A stretch of 64,000 nucleotides of DNA from the NCBI GenBank assembly GCA_000018565.1, contig CP000875.1, positions 2,805,199 through 2,869,198 on the forward strand, written 5' to 3'. A model generated the notes under the pieces. It was not told the DNA's origin. It saw nothing but the letters and a program-made list of their open reading frames with translations, and did not search any database. Numbering within the stretch: position 1 is the first letter of the stretch; each line of letters starts with the position of its first letter. Origin of the DNA: Herpetosiphon aurantiacus DSM 785 (GTDB lineage Bacteria > Chloroflexota > Chloroflexia > Chloroflexales > Herpetosiphonaceae). Shown piece after piece: positions 35,796 to 46,933 of this stretch. The position numbers and the translations under genes are program-made.

Positions 35796-36848
35796 ATGCA
35801 AACACTCTACCTTTCGGAGCAATATAGCATTGTCAAACGCGAAGGCGAGGCCTTGCGCGTCGAGATTCCCGAAGATCAACAACTTGGTCGCCAACGTCAG
35901 GTTGTGCGAGTACCATTAAACGTGATTGAGCGGGTGGTAGTGCAGGGCGAAATCACCCTAACTGCCTCGGCATTAGCCTGCTTATTGGAGCGACGCATTT
36001 GCACCCATTTTTTGAGCTACAGCGGACGTTCCCAAGGAGCACTAACGCCTGATCCGACGCGTAATGCAAGCCTGCGTTTAGCTCAATATGCCGCGCATAC
36101 CAGCATCCAACATCGATTTAGCCTTGCACGAACCTTTGTCGATGGGAAATTGCGCAATTTACGCACCCAAATTTTGCGTTTCAATCGTTCGCAGCGTGAG
36201 CCAACTCTGACCCAAGCGATCGAGCGTTTACGCGATGCCCATCGCGATCTCCATGGATTAAGCATTCCAGAGTATGTTGACCCGCTTGATCGCATGCATG
36301 GAATGGGCCAGATTTTGGGCTGCGAAGGGCAAGGAAGCGCCGCCTACTGGGATTGTTGGGGAATGTTGCTCAATCAGCCGTGGGAGTGGCATGGCCGTCG
36401 TCGTCGCCCACCGCCTGATCCAGTCAATGCCCTGTTATCGTATGGCTACGTGATTCTGACCAGTCAAGTTTTGAGCCAATTAGCGATTGTGGGCTTTGAT
36501 CCCTACATCGGCTTTTTGCATCAATCGAGTTTTGGCAAACCAGCCTTAGCACTTGATCTCATGGAAGAATTTCGCCCAGTGATCGTTGATTCAGTAGTTT
36601 TGACCGTGCTTAACACCAAAATTCTGAACCAGCAGCATTTTCAACGTGAGCCTGGGAGCGTGCAACTAAGCAAAGAAGGCCGTAAACTCTTTCTGACCAA
36701 GCTCGAAGAACGCTTCAGTAGTGAAATCCAACACCCAATTTTTGGCTATCGGGTGAGCTATCGACGCTGCATCGAACTCCAAGCGCGGCTGCTTGCCAAA
36801 GCCCTGATGGGCGAGATTCAGCACTATATTCCATTTCTCGTGAGGTGA
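35796..36848 (+). CDS. cas1: Integrase Cas1
   Basis: 350 residues. The catalytic Glu is in CEGQGSAAYW, His in IGFLHQSSFGKPALALDLMEEFRP, and Asp in the same stretch, all in the usual order. Integrates spacers at the leader end of the array with Cas2. The ATG at 35796 is preferred to an in-frame GTG at 35790, because AAAGGAG covers the GTG and lies 5 bases before the ATG. Confidence 0.95.
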   Translation: MQTLYLSEQYSIVKREGEALRVEIPEDQQLGRQRQVVRVPLNVIERVVVQGEITLTASALACLLERRICTHFLSYSGRSQGALTPDPTRNASLRLAQYAAHTSIQHRFSLARTFVDGKLRNLRTQILRFNRSQREPTLTQAIERLRDAHRDLHGLSIPEYVDPLDRMHGMGQILGCEGQGSAAYWDCWGMLLNQPWEWHGRRRRPPPDPVNALLSYGYVILTSQVLSQLAIVGFDPYIGFLHQSSFGKPALALDLMEEFRPVIVDSVVLTVLNTKILNQQHFQREPGSVQLSKEGRKLFLTKLEERFSSEIQHPIFGYRVSYRRCIELQARLLAKALMGEIQHYIPFLVR

Positions 36849-36851
36849 GCA

Positions 36852-37136
36852 ATGTCTGATAGCACCCTCTACATTATTGCCTACGACATACCCAACGACA
36901 AACGCCGTACCAAAGTTCACAAACTGTTGTGTGGATATGGCTACTGGACGCAGTATTCATTATTTGAATGTTGGCTAACCAAGCGCCATTTGGTAGAATT
37001 ACGAGCGAAAATCAATCGACTGGTTGACGCATCGCTTGACACAATTCGGCTCTATCGTGTGTGTGGCGCATGTGTCGAACAAGCGATCACAATTGGTAGC
37101 CCTGAGCCTCGCGAAGCAGTCACAATTATTATTTAG
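36852..37136 (+). CDS. cas2: Cas2
   Basis: 94 residues with the ferredoxin-like Cas2 pattern IIAYDIPNDKRRTKVHKLL, WTQYSLFEC and IRLYRVCGAC. Forms the Cas1-Cas2 integration complex. It starts 3 bp after the cas1 stop, with GTGAGG 6 bases upstream. Last gene of the operon; the array leader follows. Confidence 0.95.
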   Translation: MSDSTLYIIAYDIPNDKRRTKVHKLLCGYGYWTQYSLFECWLTKRHLVELRAKINRLVDASLDTIRLYRVCGACVEQAITIGSPEPREAVTIII

Positions 37137-37360
37137 CCCAAAATCGATCGAGCAGCACAGCCCATGCATGCGTTAGCCTGCGCTGCTCGATCTGACAATG
37201 TATAGAAGATATTATTGATAATAAAGGCCAAAACAATATATATTTGTAAAGTGTTTTTACACACCATGTGCCCTTGCGCAGAGCAAAAATCTATCCCAAC
37301 AGCTGCCGCTCGATCTTTAGCCGTTTTAGTGTGTTATAATGCGCCCAGATTTGGGGGACG
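37137..37360 (+). promoter_or_regulatory. CRISPR leader
   Basis: 224 bases between cas2 and the first repeat, AT-rich in the middle (37200-37260). It starts with a large hairpin (37146-37192: GATCGAGCAGC / GCTGCTCGATC, 25-base loop), which may end the cas transcript. A TATAAT at 37335-37340 could be the -10 of the array promoter, giving a start about 14 bases before the first repeat; no good -35 was found. Being at the leader side is supported by the degenerate repeat at the far end of the array. Confidence 0.75.
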
Positions 37361-40300
37361 GTTCCATAAATAAAGAATCCCTACAAGGGATTAAAACAGC
37401 AAGCACGTTGGCAGCTTGCTATCATAGAGTTGTTCCATAAATAAAGAATCCCTACAAGGGATTAAAACGGCCCGCCGAATCCCATGGCGTTTAAATATGG
37501 CGTTCCATAAATAAAGAATCCCTACAAGGGATTAAAACCTAGCCAGTATCCAAAGCCACACATGGTTAAGCCGTTCCATAAATAAAGAATCCCTACAAGG
37601 GATTAAAACGCTGATGCTTGTAGTGAAACAATCATTGCTGGGTTCCATAAATAAAGAATCCCTACAAGGGATTAAAACTTCTTGATGAGTGGCCGCTCAA
37701 CGCGGAACAGTGGTTCCATAAATAAAGAATCCCTACAAGGGATTAAAACCGAATCAGGCAAGCCGTTGAATCGGGCTAAGCAGCGGTTCCATAAATAAAG
37801 AATCCCTACAAGGGATTAAAACTAACCGTGATTGGCCATGTCAAAGAACACAACTGGGTTCCATAAATAAAGAATCCCTACAAGGGATTAAAACAGCGCT
37901 CGTCAATGCCCGCGTGCGGTTGCTGAGTTCCATAAATAAAGAATCCCTACAAGGGATTAAAACGATTCCTTGATCACCTGTTGCGGCAGCACCCGTTGGT
38001 TCCATAAATAAAGAATCCCTACAAGGGATTAAAACCTCAGGGTCACAGATTCAACGCCAGGCATTGCCTCGTTCCATAAATAAAGAATCCCTACAAGGGA
38101 TTAAAACAATTCATAGACTCAACAGCAACCGAATCAGTGAGTTCCATAAATAAAGAATCCCTACAAGGGATTAAAACATGACCTCTTGCCTGCGGTTGAC
38201 GACACCCCGCCGGTTCCATAAATAAAGAATCCCTACAAGGGATTAAAACAACACAATCGTGGTGTTGCCAGCAATCGCGGGAGTTCCATAAATAAAGAAT
38301 CCCTACAAGGGATTAAAACGATCTGTTCAAATATCTCTACAATCCAGCGACTAAGTTCCATAAATAAAGAATCCCTACAAGGGATTAAAACCAGCGGCAT
38401 GGCGGTGGCTTTCAAATGCTCAAGTTCCATAAATAAAGAATCCCTACAAGGGATTAAAACACGGCGTGATGGAAGCAACGGCGGACACACGCGGGGTTCC
38501 ATAAATAAAGAATCCCTACAAGGGATTAAAACGTCCCATTATAGACCGAGATTTGTGCGCCCCAAGTTCCATAAATAAAGAATCCCTACAAGGGATTAAA
38601 ACTTCCATTTAGCGCCATTCATTGCCAGCATATAGCCAGGTTCCATAAATAAAGAATCCCTCCAAGGGATTAAAACCATTTGCTGATTTGCAAGTAAGCG
38701 AATGTACCATGTTCCATAAATAAAGAATCCCTACAAGGGATTAAAACGCGCGTTTGCGCTTGGCGTGTGCCAGTTGCACATGTTCCATAAATAAAGAATC
38801 CCTACAAGGGATTAAAACCTTGCCAACGATAATGAGTTCTATTTTTTTCTCTGGTTCCATAAATAAAGAATCCCTACAAGGGATTAAAACTTCTCTTGCA
38901 ACATATAGGCCTCCATAAAACGCGTTCCATAAATAAAGAATCCCTACAAGGGATTAAAACGTACTTCACGTCGTCGCGTACTGCCTTGATCTCGGAGTTC
39001 CATAAATAAAGAATCCCTACAAGGGATTAAAACCTCAAAATCCGCCGTAATCGCTATAAGCTGTTTGTTCCATAAATAAAGAATCCCTACAAGGGATTAA
39101 AACCAAGCTGCTTTGTTTTATATATCTCTTTGTAGAGGTTCCATAAATAAAGAATCCCTACAAGGGATTAAAACATGCGCGGCGAATTGTAGCGCGTCTG
39201 TCGTCGATTCGTTCCATAAATAAAGAATCTCTACAAGGGATTAAAACTTTGAGAGCGTGATTACACGCGCACCAGCGCGGCGGTTCCATAAATAAAGAAT
39301 CCCTACAAGGGATTAAAACTCAAGATAAACCGCGCCATCCACATTATGACCTCGCGTTCCATAAATAAAGAATCCCTACAAGGGATTAAAACCAATATAC
39401 ATACTTGCCGTTGCTGATAATATCGGTGTTCCATAAATAAAGAATCCCTACAAGGGATTAAAACCATAGCCTACCATTTACACTAGCTTTTGAGGTTGGT
39501 TCCATAAATAAAGAATCCCTACAAGGGATTAAAACCCTTGATGCACTTGACATTGCCATGACCAAGCTTGAGTTCCATAAATAAAGAATCCCTACAAGGG
39601 ATTAAAACGCGTTTGCGATGGCCGCAGCCTACGAATTGACCTACGTGTTCCATAAATAAAGAATCCCTACAAGGGATTAAAACTCTGGCAAGGCATCATC
39701 TTGGATGACTTCAACTTGGTTCCATAAATAAAGAATCCCTACAAGGGATTAAAACTTTTCATACTGCCCCTTGCTCAATCAAATATTGGCCCGTTCCATA
39801 AATAAAGAATCCCTACAAGGGATTAAAACCTGACAATCATCGCACCTTCATGGGTGTAGCTTCGGTTCCATAAATAAAGAATCCCTACAAGGGATTAAAA
39901 CATGACCATGAAAGAACAAATCACGGGCCGCGTGACCGTTCCATAAATAAAGAATCCCTACAAGGGATTAAAACGTCTGTTCTCAACACCAGGCTTAGAG
40001 CGCTCAGTCTTGTTCCATAAATAAAGAATCCCTACAAGGGATTAAAACGCACAACGTGCCATGCCGATGTCTCAAGAACATCGTTCCATAAATAAAGAAT
40101 CCCTACAAGGGATTAAAACGTAGGGATAAATTGAGCCTCGTTTATTTTTCTTCAACGTTCCATAAATAAAGAATCCCTACAAGGGATTAAAACTCCCCGT
40201 TCCGGCTCCGCTCAAACGGGTCATGTCGGGTTCCATAAATAAAGAATCCCTACAAGGGATTAAAACCGGGCACGGGGATACCGAGGCGGTTGGCGTTTTC

Positions 40301-41300
40301 GTTCCATAAATAAAGAATCCCTACAAGGGATTAAAACTGAATACAGATGTATTTGATATCACTGAGTAAGTTCCATAAATAAAGAATCCCTACAAGGGAT
40401 TAAAACATTGCAATGGAAATGATGGACGGACTAGGAACCTATGTTCCATAAATAAAGAATCCCTACAAGGGATTAAAACGCCGCCCTCTTTGTGTGCATG
40501 GTCGCAACTGCGCTGTTCCATAAATAAAGAATCCCTACAAGGGATTAAAACCTAACACTGGTAACATTGCGTAAATCGGGTACGACGTTCCATAAATAAA
40601 GAATCCCTACAAGGGATTAAAACCACCCTATGAAGTACAGCTAGGCTTGCTTGGGAGAGTTCCATAAATAAAGAATCCCTACAAGGGATTAAAACTGCTG
40701 AGCGATGAGCATAAACAGCGCGTCTACTGGTTCCATAAATAAAGAATCCCTACAAGGGATTAAAACGACTTGGGCGAGCGCACGGCTGCCACAGTACGGG
40801 CAGGTTCCATAAATAAAGAATCCCTACAAGGGATTAAAACTAGGCTTGGTGCGATGATCGCGTAGCCGCCCTCGTTCCATAAATAAAGAATCCCTACAAG
40901 GGATTAAAACGACAATTAAGGGTGGCACGCCGAACGCCATACAGAGTTCCATAAATAAAGAATCCCTACAAGGGATTAAAACTTTGCCAGACCTTGCTAC
41001 TATTGATTTCGTCTTGGTTCCATAAATAAAGAATCCCTACAAGGGATTAAAACAACGCCTTGGAGCCACCGACGAGCGTGATCTTTGGGTTCCATAAATA
41101 AAGAATCCCTACAAGGGATTAAAACTACGGTTGGTTTATCTGGGCGTGTTTTGATTTAGGTTCCATAAATAAAGAATCCCTACAAGGGATTAAAACATCA
41201 GCACAGAACATCAGCATTTGATCGGTGTGTTCCATAAATAAAGAATCCCTACAAGGGATTAAAACAATTTGATATTGCAGACGGCCAATACTGGCTACCG

Positions 41301-41481
41301 GTTCCATAAATAAAGAATCCCTACAAGGGATTAAAACCTACGGGTCAGGCCGTTTTGCACGCTGGTGATGCCGTTCCATAAATAAAGAATCCCTACAAGG
41401 GATTAAAACCTACGGGTCAGGCCGTTTTGCACGCTGGTGATGCCGTTCCATAAATAAAGAATCCCTACAAGGGATTAAAAC
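41301..41481 (+). repeat. Duplicated repeat-spacer unit within the array
   Basis: The spacers at 41338-41372 and 41410-41444 are identical (35 bases, starting CTACGGGTCAGG), so one 72-bp repeat-spacer unit has been duplicated in tandem. Confidence 0.95.
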
Positions 41482-44400
41482 ATGTGGTCGAAATCCCCCG
41501 CAGGAATGGCTATGACCGTTCCATAAATAAAGAATCCCTACAAGGGATTAAAACAGTTTTCCAGCTTCAGCCCTTGGCGCTTGGCATAGTTCCATAAATA
41601 AAGAATCCCTACAAGGGATTAAAACTTCAGCGTGGCGTTGATAATCTCAAGAAGCTTGGGGTTCCATAAATAAAGAATCCCTACAAGGGATTAAAACCTC
41701 GGTTGGTTCCAAGTACTGGCCGTTGTTACGATGTTCCATAAATAAAGAATCCCTACAAGGGATTAAAACCGAATTTAATCGCATTGATTGAACGGCCTAA
41801 CGCTGTTCCATAAATAAAGAATCCCTACAAGGGATTAAAACCCGAATCATGACAAGAAGTTTTGATAACTACAAACGTTCCATAAATAAAGAATCCCTAC
41901 AAGGGATTAAAACAATCTCATCACAAGCCGAGGCAATCCAATAGGCCGTTCCATAAATAAAGAATCCCTACAAGGGATTAAAACTGTCATCCCAACTCAT
42001 GTTAATAGCATCAAGATGGTTGGTTCCATAAATAAAGAATCCCTACAAGGGATTAAAACACGGATTTTTTGTCAACCAAAGGCATCATAGAGGAGTTCCA
42101 TAAATAAAGAATCCCTACAAGGGATTAAAACAACGCAAACCATGCAATAACGCTGAGTGCGATCATCGGTTCCATAAATAAAGAATCCCTACAAGGGATT
42201 AAAACGCCGCGCAAGTCACCCTTGCCGCTCAAGCCCAGCGAGGTTCCATAAATAAAGAATCCCTACAAGGGATTAAAACTCGAGTGGTAGTGGTTTAGCC
42301 TTGCCACCACCAGCGTTCCATAAATAAAGAATCCCTACAAGGGATTAAAACTGAATATGAATTTGGATGCCTACTGCAACTTCCCTGTTCCATAAATAAA
42401 GAATCCCTACAAGGGATTAAAACGGCGCGTTTGCTTCGCATACAGCCCTTGCTTGTAGGTTCCATAAATAAAGAATCCCTACAAGGGATTAAAACCTGAG
42501 CTTGAGCAATCACGGTTTGCGATACAGAGTTCCATAAATAAAGAATCCCTACAAGGGATTAAAACCGCTGATGCTCGATCATCTGCGGCGTTGGCTCGAG
42601 TTCCATAAATAAAGAATCCCTACAAGGGATTAAAACCTACGCCTGTTTCCTTGACTGATGTGCTGATTGGTTCCATAAATAAAGAATCCCTACAAGGGAT
42701 TAAAACTTCACAAAATCAACTTTGCCCTTCGCGGTGTGTTGGTTCCATAAATAAAGAATCCCTACAAGGGATTAAAACATGAAGTATAATTAAGCTAATC
42801 TATTGGAGGATTCAGCTGTTCCATAAATAAAGAATCCCTACAAGGGATTAAAACGATATGTTCCGCTTGAGTGGCAACCAGCAAATCAAGTTCCATAAAT
42901 AAAGAATCCCTACAAGGGATTAAAACTCCTAGTGAGGTCAAGGCAATGCAACACGATATAGCGTTCCATAAATAAAGAATCCCTACAAGGGATTAAAACT
43001 CGACGGAAGGCCGGATTATTAACTTTCCAACCGGTTCCATAAATAAAGAATCCCTACAAGGGATTAAAACTAGTGGTAAACGCGGTTGCAAGCGTGGCCG
43101 TGAACGTGTTCCATAAATAAAGAATCCCTACAAGGGATTAAAACCGCTTGAATGAGCCGCTAATCATCGCTGGCCTCGTTGTTCCATAAATAAAGAATCC
43201 CTACAAGGGATTAAAACGTGAGTGAAGCGCCAGCCTATACCTATGAGCGCACGTTCCATAAATAAAGAATCCCTACAAGGGATTAAAACGACAACACTGG
43301 GCGCACACGATGGATTGATTGCACGGTTCCATAAATAAAGAATCCCTACAAGGGATTAAAACGCTTGGATCAAGTTGGCGAATATAGGTCAGGCAGGTTC
43401 CATAAATAAAGAATCCCTACAAGGGATTAAAACAAATAATGAATAATCTTATCGTTTTGACCGTTGTCAGTTCCATAAATAAAGAATCCCTACAAGGGAT
43501 TAAAACGGAGTTGATTGGTATCCCGATGATTGGGATGCCGTAGTTCCATAAATAAAGAATCCCTACAAGGGATTAAAACTATGTCAAGGAAAGCTACCGC
43601 GTCTTTGGCGGTGGTTCCATAAATAAAGAATCCCTACAAGGGATTAAAACCATTGCAAACTTGCCTGTACTGTGGTCAAAGCCGAGTTCCATAAATAAAG
43701 AATCCCTACAAGGGATTAAAACTTGCTCGGCACGACAAGCAAGCTTGATATTATCCATTTGGTTCCATAAATAAAGAATCCCTACAAGGGATTAAAACGG
43801 CACACTACAAGGCATCCCCCTCGTCCTCTATCGGGTTCCATAAATAAAGAATCCCTACAAGGGATTAAAACATTTTACCTCGGCAGGCGGCGTAGCGAAT
43901 ACACAAGGTTCCATAAATAAAGAATCCCTACAAGGGATTAAAACCTGACAAGATCCGCAACGATGCCAACGCCGTGTATGCGTTCCATAAATAAAGAATC
44001 CCTACAAGGGATTAAAACGACCTCATCAACTGTGTACGCATCATGCAAGGCGCATGTTCCATAAATAAAGAATCCCTACAAGGGATTAAAACGCCCGTTG
44101 GGCCTGTTACCGGATCGGGCAATGTGAGTTCCATAAATAAAGAATCCCTACAAGGGATTAAAACCCGTGCTTGTGGTAGATTTCATACATGTAAGCATAG
44201 CGTTCCATAAATAAAGAATCCCTACAAGGGATTAAAACCTTGCTTCGTCTTTGACTTGTAATGACCGATCGATGTTCCATAAATAAAGAATCCCTACAAG
44301 GGATTAAAACGAAGTCGATCAAGCTCGATGCCTCGCCGCGTGTGTTCCATAAATAAAGAATCCCTACAAGGGATTAAAACCTTTTTCTGGCACATATTCA

Positions 44401-46011
44401 AAGATGATCGCGGTTTGTTCCATAAATAAAGAATCCCTACAAGGGATTAAAACCTATGCTGTGGCTGATTTTTCGTTAGGAGTAGCAACCATGTTCCATA
44501 AATAAAGAATCCCTACAAGGGATTAAAACGCCCACTCTGAGCGGTATTGATTGAGTAGGCCTTGTTCCATAAATAAAGAATCCCTACAAGGGATTAAAAC
44601 TACTGCCTATCTGCTCATCATGCTGGTTGCCAGGTTCCATAAATAAAGAATCCCTACAAGGGATTAAAACAATAAAATCGCGGTGGCCATTGCCAGTGTT
44701 TGGCGTTCCATAAATAAAGAATCCCTACAAGGGATTAAAACGATTCTGACATAGTGACTAAACTCCAAATAAAGGCGTTCCATAAATAAAGAATCCCTAC
44801 AAGGGATTAAAACCTGATCCGCTGGCCGTGGCCCTACGCCGGACATTGCGGTTCCATAAATAAAGAATCCCTACAAGGGATTAAAACAATCCAGTATTAT
44901 CCTGATTCCTGCCACGCCGCAGGGTTCCATAAATAAAGAATCCCTACAAGGGATTAAAACCCATTCTTGAATTGTTTGACAGCTACGGGACGCGCTTAGT
45001 TCCATAAATAAAGAATCCCTACAAGGGATTAAAACATCAGAAACAAGCGGATGACGGGCTTTGTGGAAATCAAGTTCCATAAATAAAGAATCCCTACAAG
45101 GGATTAAAACTTATCGATCGGCAATCCCCCAGCTGGGGCCAGTCTTGTTCCATAAATAAAGAATCCCTACAAGGGATTAAAACGGGCTGATGTAGTGCTG
45201 AATGCCGCTGTTGATAAGTTCCATAAATAAAGAATCCCTACAAGGGATTAAAACACTATCGCATAATGGGGCCGCCAACAGGAATTGGTTCCATAAATAA
45301 AGAATCCCTACAAGGGATTAAAACGCTTTTTCTATGTGGAGTAAATGCAATGTATGATGGTTCCATAAATAAAGAATCCCTACAAGGGATTAAAACTGAT
45401 AGCCAAGTGATTGAGGCGAGTGGAATGGGGCGTTCCATAAATAAAGAATCCCTACAAGGGATTAAAACCTGATACTGATATTATTCGTGGCCTCATCAAC
45501 CAGGCAGTTCCATAAATAAAGAATCCCTACAAGGGATTAAAACCCTACTCTTGATCACGTTGGCGTTCGCTCCGGTACGTTCCATAAATAAAGAATCCCT
45601 ACAAGGGATTAAAACTTGATCAGGCCAGTCAGGTTCGTAATGACGATTGGCAGTTCCATAAATAAAGAATCCCTACAAGGGATTAAAACACTCAGTAGAA
45701 TTTGATCGCACGAAAGTGCTGGGTTCCATAAATAAAGAATCCCTACAAGGGATTAAAACGCCTCAATGGCATGAGCGAGAACACATTGTATAGGTTCCAT
45801 AAATAAAGAATCCCTACAAGGGATTAAAACTGAAAGCAGCTATTCAGGCAAATCTGCATAATAAGTTCCATAAATAAAGAATCCCTCCAAGGGATTAAAA
45901 CATTCATTCATAGTATACGTCCTTGTGTGTCTAAATAGTTCCATAAATAAAGAATCCCTACAAGGGATTAAAACATATAAAACTCAATCCATGCAAGAAT
46001 TGCGGGCATGT

Positions 46012-46262
46012 GTTCCATACATAAAGAATCCCTCCAAGGGATTAAAACAATAGTTTGTTATCCTCGCGGTAGCCGATTTTGAGTTCCATACATAAAGAAT
46101 CCCTCCAAGGGATTAAAACGCCACGATCGTGCACGCGAGTGAAGATTTTGCGAGTTCCATACATAAAGAATCCCTCCAAGGGATTAAAACAACGGGGTTG
46201 GATAGGGACTGGGAAAGCCATTCGAGTTCCATACATAAAGAATCCCTCCAAGGGATTAAAAC
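46012..46262 (+). repeat. Block of four double-variant CRISPR repeats
   Basis: Repeats at 46012, 46083, 46154 and 46226 all carry CCATACATAAAG in place of CCATAAATAAAG and CTCCAAGGG in place of CTACAAGGG. The repeat before them (45938) and the repeats after them (46299, 46371) are canonical at these sites. Confidence 0.9.
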
Positions 46263-46400
46263 ATTGAGCTTGGCTGGCAAGCAACCCCGTTGGTGTGCGT
46301 TCCATAAATAAAGAATCCCTACAAGGGATTAAAACTTGCCGTCGTAATGGCCTGCGGTTTCTGAGCGCGTGTTCCATAAATAAAGAATCCCTACAAGGGA

Positions 46401-46743
46401 AAAAAACCTGATGACACTGAGGACAGATCCCGTAGGGGCGGTGGAGGACGAGGTGTTTGCCGCCGTGGGTGCGGAACCGCCGCCGATGCCGCCCACGCGG
46501 CCGCAGTGGTACATGACAGGTGGGACAGTGGGCTGCTGGCGTGGGTGTGGCAGGCCAGGTCGCCGCACTCGCAAGGACAAGATCGTGGAGCATCTGCGCC
46601 CGCAGCACCGCGAGGCGTGCATCCAATGCCTGTTCAATGTCGGTCAAGGTCGCGGTAGGATGCTGCGTGCGCTAATTGTGCATACCCGTGATGAGTTCGA
46701 GACTGCTGATGCTCCATTGCTCGGCGGTGTGGTCACGGCTCAT
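46401..46743 (-). pseudogene. ISKra4-like transposase remnant fused to the array end
   Basis: On the minus strand an ATG at 46743 starts a frame that meets an in-frame TAG after 23 codons (46674-46672), then continues with DIEQALDARLAVLRAQM and a zinc-ribbon (CPTCHVPLRPRGRHRRRFRT, CPQCH). The pattern PYGICPQCHQVFFP is typical of the N-terminal part of ISKra4-type transposases. The coding similarity ends at the last CRISPR repeat, so all of the catalytic part is missing. Local GC is clearly higher than in the neighbours. The junction bases are ambiguous because both sides share T and C runs. Confidence 0.7.
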
Positions 46744-46933
46744 GACAAATCCTCCCCAACACAGGAACACGGGCAGCCTAGCACGGGAACCACAGGAGAG
46801 CAAGGAGGTCGCTGCAAAATCGTGACGGACACCCGCATTAGTTGCTGCACTTGACAGCCTTGTTATAGTAATTGGCTAGGGAGAATTAATCGCCGCTCGT
46901 CCCCTAGCGCGAGTTACTGTGGAGAGTGTCTTG
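46744..46933 (+). promoter_or_regulatory. Upstream region of the HEAT-repeat gene
   Basis: Leftover IS flank followed by the leader of the HEAT gene. TTGACA (46851) and TATAGT (46864) are present but spaced too closely to form one promoter. An imperfect CTAGGG/CCCCTAG inverted repeat lies at about 46876-46907. Nothing firmer could be assigned. Confidence 0.3.

Larger units (their letters stand above)
37361..46407 (+). CRISPR. Type I-D CRISPR array, 126 repeats and 125 spacers
   Basis: Direct hand count of 126 copies of a 37-bp repeat (starts GTTCCATAAATAAAG, ends AAGGGATTAAAAC), repeat-start spacing about 71-76 bp, so spacers of about 34-39 bases. The repeat contains the hairpin AATCCC-TACAA-GGGATT. 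Most copies are identical; variants are at 38640 and 45865 (TACAA to TCCAA), 39211 (AATCTC), 46012-46262 (block of four) and the last copy at 46371, which ends AAAAAAC. The degenerate end shows the trailer is on the right and the leader beside cas2. Count could be off by one. Confidence 0.97.

Noticed and set aside
37361..46400. Minus-strand open frames through the array that read VLIPCRDSLFME again and again
   Set aside because: They are translations of the CRISPR repeat; the frame opens only where spacer lengths allow. Not genes.
46411..46854. Plus-strand open frame of 147 codons next to the array
   Set aside because: It is antisense to the transposase remnant; its composition reflects the GC-rich opposite strand and it has no ribosome site or recognisable domain.
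46851..46869. TTGACA and TATAGT as a promoter for the HEAT gene
   Set aside because: They are separated by only 7 bp, too close for a sigma-70 promoter.
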